Shown: piece after piece, positions 59,001-64,000 of the stretch
How positions within the stretch are numbered: position 1 is the stretch's first letter
How the letters are laid out: the number at the start of each line of letters is the position of its first letter
Source of the DNA: Spisula solida
Taxonomy: Eukaryota; Mollusca; Bivalvia; Venerida; Mactridae
Assembly: GCA_947247005.1 (NCBI GenBank)
Contig: OX365953.1
Coordinates: forward strand, 26,782,784 to 26,846,783
Direction of reading: 5' to 3'
Length of the DNA: 64,000 nt
Position numbers and translations under genes: made by a program
The notes under the pieces: generated by a model
What the model was told of the DNA's origin: nothing
Database searches by the model: none
The model's input: the letters and a program-made list of their open reading frames with translations, nothing else

Positions 59001-61962
59001 ATAAAATGTAGTCAGTGGATGTAAACATACCCCATGCTTGGATCTCGTACTTGTGGTGGTGGATTCCACAGGTTAGCGTGACAGATCATCCAATCTGTCC
59101 ATACCTTGATACCAGGTATTAATTCCTCTAGTTCACGACTAAACATACGACCAGGGTAGTCAGAAGACTTGATATGTAATCCTAGAAGTTGTGAACATCT
59201 CTCCACTAGAATACCAAACATGTCCAGACCCATCTGAACTGAGTGTAGTTGCAGTAAGGATTTACATGTGGATTCTAACGATTCATCTGAAAGTCAAACA
59301 ATATTGTAAATCACCTTTTTTCGCGAGTTTTATTTTCATTTTTATTCGCGAGAATGTTGACACGCGAAATCATTATTCTCGCAAAAAAATTTGCAATACA
59401 AAGTCAGGAATTGGACATTGTCAATGATGTGAATTAAACATTCTTGCCACCTATATCTAAAAGCCAAGGTCCAGTGCAATGGATTTGTAAAGCAGTAATT
59501 TAGGTTCATTCCCGGTTGCGGCAGGTCTTATCATATCCTTTGTTGAAAATTTAACAAAATGTGTTAGTTCCTCTCGGAAGGGCGAGTTAGTACTGGTTAG
59601 GATAAAGTCCAGGACAACTGGTAAATGTGAAACAACCACCATACGTAACTGAAAACTTGCAAATGGACGATAAATTAGAAAGGGGAGTAATCCTTCGTTT
59701 ATTACAACAATCTAGCAACTTAATCAATAATGATCCAAGCATTTACGTGTATCTAGGCAATAGACAATGAAATAGTGTTTACTAATCAGCGCAAAGTATG
59801 CGTGAAAAAAAAAAAGACGGCATGACAATCACCGCCATTAACTTACATGTACTCACTGATGCGCATGCGCGGGCCACATCTCATTTTCGACTAAACTATT
59901 GTTGTCCTCATAGAATTGAAGAATCCCACTATCAATAATCACTGTTTCTTTTGTCACAACATACGATCAAATTATAAGCCAGGCAGTCAGTCAAGGCATG
60001 CAGCATAGTCATTGTGGTAGTTAAAATATCAATACAAAACTTCATAATTAATGCAAGTGTTACCTTTTAAAGCAGTATTTTCTATAGCAAACATGTTGAT
60101 GGCCATGAGTTGTAACAATCTTTGAGGTGTTATAGCATTGTCCCTGAGTAATACTTTAAATTCTTGCAACATTTGTCCACAACTATCTGGGAACATTTCC
60201 ATCCTGTCAAAATACAACATAATTATGTATAATACGTGTACATGTAATTCTTGTTTGTTCAACTGAGGCAGTCATAATTCTGAGGTAATTTCCTTTTCCC
60301 TCCATATTTGCCCATGACCTCTGACATAATTACCTTGATTAAATGAAAAGAAGACATACAACCCCGGTAGTACTTAGTTATTTTACTGATCAAGTAAATT
60401 ACTTAAAAAATTCATTTTTATAATATCGCATAAACTGAAAAGGCATATTTTTACAACTTTCAAAAACTTGAGTTATACATTAACATATCTAATGAGCTGG
60501 ACGCACTACAAAACTGATACAATATATACATTAAAAGTGTACAATAGATAGATACCCTATGTACTTTTTATACATACCCAATGTTGGTGAACAATTTTCC
60601 ATGAACATTTAAGAAACTCAGTACAAATCGTTTGTTTAACTGAAATAAAATAAAATACCACATAAGAAATAGAGTACACTGTTCGTGTGGTTGAGCCAAA
60701 CAGTTGAAACCTAGCAAGGTTCTACTTAGACAAAATGTCAAATCCTGAAATTTTGACACAAGGGTGGGTGTTTCGAGTGCCATAACACATATCCCTGAAA
60801 CAAAACTATGTTTCAAACATTGTTCTATTGTCAATATTCAGCTTAATAAATGAAATTTCATATGACCATAACTCAGTCAATAATTGGTATTTTTACTTCA
60901 AAAACTTTTATTTTGTAAAGAAAAGAATTTTTTTTCGTATGCAGCAAATATAAATTTCTGGATGGTAGGAGCCCTGATCAAGTTATTCTCATACCAACCC
61001 ACTGTAAGCAGTTACTGTTATCGTCCTGCTACATACATCTAGACAAGGCTTTGTGAGAGTATCTATCTTAGACAAGTCTTCATCTAGGAACTGTGTTATA
61101 AAACTTCATATCAAGATGTTCTACTAGTATGTACATGTACAACAAAAGCAACGCCTACGAGTCCTGGATGCTCGACTTTCTCGTACTTGATTGTACCCTT
61201 GCTCATCCACGAGTGAAAATTCTAAGAGTAACAAGGGCAGATAACAAATAAATTTAAGTCACATGATAACCAGCCTTGTCAGTATGAACTTCCCATGTGA
61301 TAGTGAATAACTATGTTGAGTTTCAAGCGGATATCTTTGATCGTCTTTGAGAAATTGACATTTTTGTGAAAATTCAAAGTCAGAAAAGGGGAATAACTCT
61401 TATGAAATGTCGGATAGATTTGTTTCCTATTGCTAGTACATGTAGGTCATCACATTTCATGAGCGTATTGACTTTCAAGTTGAAAGCTTTGATAGTGTAT
61501 GAGAAAATTCAATTTGTGTTAAATTTGCCACTATTTCTATGTACTAAGTCCAAACAAGGGCAGATAACTCCATAAATATAGGTCACAGAGTTATCAGCCT
61601 TGTCAGTATGTACTCCCCTTGTAATGGTGAATAATATTTTCAATTTCAAGTTGATATCTTTGATAGTCTTTCAGAAAATGACATGGACAATAAACTTAAC
61701 CAACGCACACGCAGACGCACACGATCCTGTCACGACAAAAGCTTGACTATTTTTCTTCGAAAAGTTGAGCTAAAAATGTACCGACCTGCACTGTATCTAT
61801 CTTAGTCAAGTCTTCATCATAACCATTATCGACCTTGGACTGACTGCTGGAACCATCTGTCTTCACCCAGATCTCTACACGATGTTCACTAATTGTGTGT
61901 TTCTTCTTCATCCCTTCTCTCTTCTTCCTTTCTTCAAATCTTTGTTTTTCATTTGCTTCAGC
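44007..61962 (-). CDS. SMG6: SMG6 / EST1A, nonsense-mediated decay endonuclease (C-terminal 12 exons; 5' part outside window)
   Basis: Coding exons in transcript order: 61786-61962, 60578-60639, 60064-60203, 59031-59286, 57648-57748, 55803-55906, 54929-55111, 48813-48956, 47444-47594, 46133-46344, 45410-45491 and 44007-44137. All boundaries are GT/AG and all phases agree, giving 580 residues and a stop at 44007. The first exons carry the end of the EST1/TPR-like region (RFVLSFLNVHGKLFTNIG; LLQLMAINMFAIENTALKD; VWTDWMICHANLWNPPP). Exon 48813 is an acidic then basic helix. The last four exons are the PIN nuclease domain, with the three catalytic aspartates in LIPDTNCFIDHL, GNNDDLILSCC and LLTDDRNLRLKA all present. 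Known role: cuts mRNAs near premature stops, together with UPF1. The N-terminal exons are expected beyond position 64000. Introns hold many repeats and one whole gene on the other strand. Confidence 0.96.
44180..44438 (-). mobile_element. MITE family A copy 4
   Basis: Begins 'tatagcactgtagaatatga', ends 'gcaaattttctgtacta', with family landmarks 'gacctttatgcatgaatata' and 'cttttagatttgtgtaggta'. It lies in the last SMG6 intron. Confidence 0.8.
44703..44877 (-). mobile_element. Repeat family C, copy with inverted ends
   Basis: The left 'ggatctgacggcactctgtg' and the inverted right 'agatctgactacactccgta' pair over about 30 bp, showing that family C is a MITE. The interior is 'aatcaaatcgctactttcac' and 'gctgaggctatgtgacgtca'. 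Last SMG6 intron. Confidence 0.8.
45078..45312. repeat. 22-bp GC-rich minisatellite, about 10-11 copies
   Basis: The unit is GCTCGGGAGCGGACACTCAA plus CC; each unit contains the small hairpin CCGCTC-GG-GAGCGG. It is GC-rich in an AT-rich intron. Cycling open frames (RERTLNRSGADTQPLGSGHS) are artefacts. Confidence 0.92.
46395..46587. mobile_element. MITE (CAGGGGTTCCACTAGC), second copy
   Basis: Colinear with 7302-7495 ('aggcaaaatatccatgattt', 'taagagaaaatgaccctt', 'cttgagggtcataatgtgg'). In an SMG6 intron. Confidence 0.7.
46700..46880 (-). repeat. Dispersed repeat ('cctcaaaatcaatagg' family)
   Basis: 'gacctcaaaatcagtaggcg', 'ggtaaccatttggtctagag' and 'acaaacagactggcatgtgc' match the copies at 48530-48765 and 55918-56155. 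Confidence 0.6.
46914..47252. repeat. 34-bp minisatellite, about 10 copies
   Basis: The unit is 'ggtccagtttattcaatttc' plus 'attgaactctcttt', nearly identical between copies (ggtcaag variants). It lies in the SMG6 intron 46345-47443. Confidence 0.95.
47316..47463 (-). repeat. 49-bp tandem repeat that includes the end of an SMG6 PIN exon and its 5' splice site
   Basis: In the - direction the unit runs 'attgttataccacttgtcg' (the last 19 coding bases of exon 47444-47594), then GTAAGTAGACATTATTCCAA, then GGTCAAGGTC. Donor-bearing copies end at 47444 (the real exon end), 47395 and 47346, spaced exactly 49 bp. Use of either intronic donor adds 49 or 98 nt, and the frame meets TAG right after GGT AAG. 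Confidence 0.93.
47625..47930 (+). repeat. SINE family 2, full copy
   Basis: The tRNA-like head has 'gtggtccagtggtgagtgtt' and the B box GGTTCGATACC. The body has 'tttcggatgagactttaag', 'gcatcttctgtatcatgc' and 'actaaagtgactaacctctt', and the tail 'gcgaggataaataaaag'. It lies in an SMG6 intron 31 bp from the PIN exon; a truncated copy is at 19392-19590. Confidence 0.87.
48195..48440 (-). repeat. Dispersed repeat ('cctcaatatcaatagggg' family)
   Basis: Two overlapping units with 'gacctcaatatcaatagggg', 'tctactgatgatgaccaac' and 'ggtcacactgaccctgacat'. Confidence 0.6.
48530..48777 (-). repeat. Dispersed repeat ending in a G run
   Basis: 'gtttgtaacacaccaatgcc', 'aaaatcaataggggtcatct' and 'gaccaacctccatgtaaaat', followed by 'acagacatgtgcgaagcaat' and a run of G. 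Colinear with 55918-56155. Confidence 0.65.
49150..50150. other. SMG6 intron, no supported feature
   Basis: AT-rich sequence with a short TA run near 49604. No gene or repeat family recognised. Confidence 0.5.
50205..50745. repeat. 86-bp tandem repeat, about 6 copies
   Basis: The unit begins 'gaaatactgatcttttagtg' and ends 'atctgtaattacttagt'. Copies are about 95% alike; the first and last are diverged. In the SMG6 intron 48957-54928. Confidence 0.92.
50768..50980. repeat. 44-bp tandem repeat in a two-unit higher-order form
   Basis: 'aacattcaaagccccatggt' units alternate with 'gacattcaaagtcctgtggt' units, giving an 88-bp period present about twice. Confidence 0.8.
51043..51535. mobile_element. 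hAT-type non-autonomous element with 8-bp target duplication
   Basis: The ends are TAGAGGTG and CACCCCTA (inverted, one mismatch). The flanks are perfect 8-bp copies GTGAATTG (51035-51042 and 51536-51543), the hAT signature. The interior is rich in 'actattgcgatactattg' and 'actatcgatagtt' palindromic motifs, and 'atgcatcggtccaccccta' is a widespread hAT-end style. No transposase frame. Confidence 0.9.
51569..53477 (+). CDS. Alpha-(1,3)-fucosyltransferase-like, GT10 family (2 exons, 384 aa), nested in SMG6 intron
   Basis: Exons 51569-51782 and 52537-53477 join in phase 1 (GTATGT donor, TTGTAG acceptor) to give 384 residues. A short hydrophobic segment at about residues 14-29 (FYPAIVIAAIYTVYST) after a basic N-terminus fits a type II Golgi membrane anchor. 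The catalytic region has GT10 hallmarks: FTTIESP (133-139), NWTMTYRVDSDI (156-167), FYLSFENSMCKDYMTEK (254-270) and VVRGAMNYDNLLPPHTYIDA. Known family role: transfers fucose from GDP-fucose to N-acetylglucosamine on glycans in the Golgi. The usual VPVV before the RG turn reads VNVV, and the W/F-N after TEK is replaced by VFVWFQ, so substrate use may differ. An AATAAA at 53511 follows. The gene lies wholly inside the SMG6 intron 48957-54928, on the opposite strand. The start is the first ATG of the frame, 33 bp after the hAT element. Confidence 0.92.
51809..52027. mobile_element. MITE (TAAAGCCTAGGTCCCACTGA family), copy 2
   Basis: Ends 'taagcctaggtcccaatgag' and 'ctcagtgggacctaggcttt'-a, with the interior as at 26691-26907. 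It lies in the single intron of the fucosyltransferase gene. Confidence 0.88.
53511..53516 (+). terminator. Poly(A) signal AATAAA of the fucosyltransferase gene
   Basis: A canonical hexamer 34 bp past the stop codon, followed 16 bp later by a run of nine A (53532-53540). Confidence 0.6.
53985..54928 (-). repeat. About 33-bp minisatellite derived from an SMG6 exon-intron boundary, about 21 intronic copies
   Basis: In the - direction each unit reads GATAAACAGACacagTCTGAG|GTAATTCATT. The true end of exon 54929-55111 (GATAAACACGCTGAATCTGA-G then GTAAATCATTGAT) is itself the first unit, so the array continues the exon boundary. Most units keep a GAG|GTA donor-like core; some are changed (GTG|GTA, GGG|GTA). 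A MITE interrupts the array at 54514-54781. Reading into the first unit meets TGA after GTA AAT CAT. Confidence 0.92.
54514..54781 (+). mobile_element. MITE family B (CAGGGGTGTCAAC ends) inserted in the minisatellite
   Basis: Starts CAGGGGTGTCAACAGGG, ends TTGACACCCCTG, and is flanked by 6-bp copies CAGACA (54508-54513 and 54782-54787). Removing the element and one copy restores an intact repeat unit, so the insertion is younger than the array. Confidence 0.9.
54929..55111 (-). CDS. SMG6: SMG6 exon whose 3' end founds the minisatellite
   Basis: A 61-codon exon, phase 0 at both ends, from DSARDCLRVEKLRVFGEYLC to DKLEAADKHAESE. It is part of the SMG6 gene listed separately and is noted here because its last eight codons (ADKHAESE) share sequence with the intronic repeat. 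Confidence 0.93.
55513..55778 (+). mobile_element. MITE family B copy 2
   Basis: Ends 'caggggtgacaacagggcca' and 'ggaaaattgacacccct'. Colinear with 54514-54781. It lies 24 bp from the SMG6 exon at 55803. Confidence 0.88.
55918..56155 (-). repeat. Dispersed repeat ('cctcaaaatcaatagggg' family), full unit
   Basis: 'agatgtttgtaaaacacgta', 'ggtcacagtgaccttgacct', 'gacctcaaaatcaatagggg', 'tctactgttgatgaccaacc', 'aaccatttggtctaccgaca' and 'ggacaaagacggggagcata'. This is the most complete copy in the window. Confidence 0.7.
56840..57070. repeat. Dispersed repeat with duplicated 'gaggagttcaacacacag'
   Basis: 'gcgaggagttcaacacacag' recurs as 'tgaggagttcaacacacag', then 'gacagacagacggacggcac' and 'tacaccccactctaaagagt'. 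No gene. Confidence 0.5.
57117..57376 (+). mobile_element. MITE family A copy 5 (best preserved)
   Basis: Starts 'tatagtccagagaatttgac' and ends 'catgtcaaattctctgtgct'-ata. The interior has 'gacgctcaaggtgtaatacc' and 'gcacgatttgctcgcggaaa'. In an SMG6 intron; it abuts the next MITE. Confidence 0.9.
57385..57545. mobile_element. MITE with AAAGAGAAGGTAGTG ends, 161 bp
   Basis: The left 'aaagagaaggtagtggagtg' and the right 'cactaccttctcttt' are inverted, and the pairing continues inward through 'gtggccacatttagccgca' / 'gcggctaaacatggccac' (about 37-bp arms). It ends about 100 bp from the SMG6 exon at 57648. Confidence 0.88.
57800..57915. repeat. Short tandem repeat, about 3 units
   Basis: 'acattgagaaataccttaag' plus 'aagtggattattaac' is repeated three times in an SMG6 intron. 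Confidence 0.8.
58385..58610 (-). repeat. tRNA-derived SINE, family 3
   Basis: The - strand head GGAACAGTGGCCGAGTGGTT (A box) and AGTTCGATTGTC (B box) is followed by 'gaaatttctgaaaaacgctt' and 'caactagaattgaactgg'. Confidence 0.78.
58754..58899. mobile_element. MITE with CAGGGGTGTTATTCAATATT ends, 146 bp
   Basis: Inverted ends of about 30 bp (58754-58783 and 58870-58899), with the inner motif 'gatcttattt' / 'aaataagatc'. In the SMG6 intron between 57748 and 59031. Confidence 0.9.
61190..61740. repeat. Dispersed repeat in two tandem units of about 310 bp
   Basis: 'caagggcagataac', 'ccagccttgtcagtatgaac', 'agcggatatctttgatcgtc' recur as 'caagggcagataactcc', 'cagccttgtcagtatgtact', 'agttgatatctttgatagtc'. 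It ends 'caacgcacacgcagacgcac'. Confidence 0.7.
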
Positions 61963-62277
61963 CTAACATTAAATACATATCAAATTGAATGCTACATATG
62001 CACTGTACTTTATTAATCAGCCACCGATCTCGCCAAGCATCTCAAATAGAAACCTCAGCTCAAATTGAGATTTTGCTCAAATCAGAGTCTGCTTTTTAGA
62101 TACATCAGAAGTTTGTGATCTTGACATTTTTAAATTACTGTAATAAACTCGGAATAAAGGTGTCTGTTTTGTGATGTCAATTTTGAATCCATCCTCCTAT
62201 GGATATTATTTCAAACATGAATGACAACATTTGAGATGAGATTTAGCTCAAATTAAGTTCCTTTGGGAGATTAGAAC

Positions 62278-62466
62278 CAGGAGTGTCAACAGAGTCAAAT
62301 TAAAAACTGTTTCCATATTCAACTCAGAGAAGATTAAATTGACCATAGCTTTGCCATTTCTTGAGATATTTTCATCAAGTCACTTTATTTTGGCCAGAAA
62401 TCATAGCTCTATCAGGATAGATTAATTCGGTATTCCGGATAAATAATCAGGTATATCAAAACTCCA
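62278..62466 (+). mobile_element. MITE family B, degraded copy
   Basis: 'aggagtgtcaacagagtcaa', 'attgaccatagctttgccat', 'tttcatcaagtcactttatt' and 'ggtattccggataaataatc' are colinear with 54514-54781, with an internal deletion. Confidence 0.65.
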
Positions 62467-62469
62467 GAT

Positions 62470-63600
62470 ATATACATGATCAACTCACTCAAAGACCAAA
62501 ATAACACATATCATACATACAACATCTGGTCTATGTCTGAAACAACGTCAATAAATTAGATTGAAAAGTTTAATAAATTTTCATCAAATATTTTCATTCT
62601 TTTTTGTTATCATGTAATATTGTATACCTATTATGTAACAAGGATTCTGATTGGCTTAGACGGCCTGCACGAGAGGTGTATATATTTTAATATACACCTC
62701 CCGAAAGCGAGGCTGGGGTGGATATTACTTTTTTTATGACGTGACGGTCGTTTCCTGCGACCTAACGTTCCAAACAACGTAACGTTATTTCCCGTATTAT
62801 TTGACCTACAGCTGCTCATACATATTTATAGGCTCTAACGAGCCATTAATGATAAATGCCGTTAATAAATATGTGAATACTCTGGCAAACACAACATAAG
62901 AAAAGCATTGTTAGCTAGAACAATTGAAGAGTCATCTTTTGTCTTACATACACTTTTCTGAAGAGAGACTGGAGTTATTATAATTTAAAAAGAGTCAATG
63001 GCTTTTATTTGCTTGACTTATGGCATGGTATACAATATAACAGTTGTCGACGTATGTTTCGATGAATATGATGTTTAGTTGACCTTCAAAAATTGATATT
63101 GACCGATGACGAAATCACTTTTTTCAGGTCAACAAAACATCATATTCACCTCAACATAAGTCAATAACAGTATATTGTATAACATCCAATAACTTCAATA
63201 TCCCTGTGTACTTAATATATAGCGATCTCATTTGACCATTGAAATCACCATTTTAGTACTGAAATTTGCACACTTATTCAAATATAAAACTTTTTGACCA
63301 CTAAGATTCTTAGGGAAGAGTCAATTTTTCATCAAATGATATGTAGTTTGGTTATAAATAGTAAAATCAAGCAAAGAACTATCACAATGAGCCTTGATAT
63401 TCATCACCTATAATATTAGAACCGCCTTAATATCCATGCACTTTTAAGACAAGACAAAGTATATAAACAATCTAAATCAGCATATTTTCTTACTTTCATG
63501 TTTTTCAGCAATAGAATTAACAATATTATAAAACATAGAAATCAAAGAGCAAATAACAATAAACAAAGCAATTCAACAAATACTCAGGTACTCAAATAAT
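62470..63600. other. Upstream SMG6 intron, no supported exon
   Basis: AT-rich. It includes a short palindrome 'aggtgtatatattttaatat'-acacct near 62675-62701 and a GC-rich patch near 62750. No further SMG6 exon was recognised here. Confidence 0.45.
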
Positions 63601-63604
63601 TATA

Positions 63605-63906
63605 CAGGGCTCTCGCTACACTTTTGGGACTTGGGCCAGGGGCCCTCAGGTAGGGGAATTTCGCGTCGTTTTTAAGAAAAAGGGGAATTTTGTCTTAAAG
63701 TTTTATAAATATCAATACAATTATAAAAGTAATATATATTAAATGAACAAAAAGTCGATTTTAAGCTATAACAACAGATAAAACAATGGCTGAACAACAT
63801 TTACAAAGGCTCTTCATTGATTTTTTTTGAGGGGATTTTTTTCAGAAAATAGGGGGAAAATATATATTCATTTAGGGGGGAGGGGAATGGTCAAATGAGA
63901 GCCCTG
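63605..63906. mobile_element. MITE with CAGGGCTCTC ends, 302 bp
   Basis: Starts CAGGGCTCTCGC and ends GAGAGCCCTG, flanked by TA on both sides. The interior is rich in 'aggggaatttt' motifs. Confidence 0.82.
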
Positions 63907-64000
63907 TAATATACCAAACTGTTCTGACACATGCTTCCAACCGATAAATAAACCCAGGTGCACAACTGAACATCATAATAAATATTTCTGCAAAGTCACA

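Noticed and set aside
63480..63530. Possible further SMG6 exon on the - strand before a GTAAGAAA donor
   Set aside because: No acceptor within reach and no recognisable SMG6 sequence in the frame.

Overview
This is AT-rich, intron-rich animal DNA with no bacterial-style operons. Short exons with GT/AG boundaries are scattered through long introns full of tandem arrays, tRNA-derived SINEs and small inverted-repeat transposons. The protein matches, together with the style of the dispersed repeats (units carrying 'ctaggtcaagtt', 'ggtcatctggggtca' and 'cctcaaaatcaatagggg'), suggest a lophotrochozoan, most likely a bivalve mollusc. The species was not identified.

Layout. Positions 1-6,990 are intergenic or upstream of the first gene. 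They hold a 1.1-kb fold-back transposon with a perfect 9-bp target duplication (1120-2227), a dispersed-repeat array (about 3690-4760), a SINE and a 22-bp minisatellite. From 7006 to 23376 on the + strand lies a complete RABGEF1 (Rabex-5) gene, assembled from eight phase-consistent exons: an A20 zinc finger, a VPS9 Rab5-GEF domain and a C-terminal coiled coil. A second possible first coding exon at 17404 would give a form without the zinc finger. From about 28.9 to 35.3 kb there are two small Pro/Tyr/Trp-rich genes of unknown identity in divergent orientation: one on the - strand (29019-30816, 5' end not found) and one on the + strand (33579-35272). Their composition resembles axonemal or microtubule-inner proteins, which is inference only. 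Positions 35.3-44.0 kb hold no gene I can support.

From 44007 to 61962 on the - strand are twelve exons encoding the C-terminal 580 residues of SMG6/EST1A, the nonsense-mediated decay endonuclease, including the whole PIN domain. Its 5' exons lie beyond the right edge. Inside one 6-kb SMG6 intron, on the opposite strand, sits a two-exon GT10 alpha-fucosyltransferase gene (51569-53477, 384 aa). It starts 33 bp after the end of a hAT-type element that has a perfect 8-bp target duplication.

How the parts relate. The recognised genes act in separate processes: Rab5 activation on endosomes, mRNA decay and Golgi glycosylation. No shared pathway is evident. The most unusual structure is in SMG6. 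At two exons the 5' splice site, together with the last coding bases, has been copied into a tandem array in the following intron: about 21 copies at 53985-54928 and 2 copies at 47346-47443. This gives rows of decoy donors, and reading into either intron meets a stop codon within four codons.
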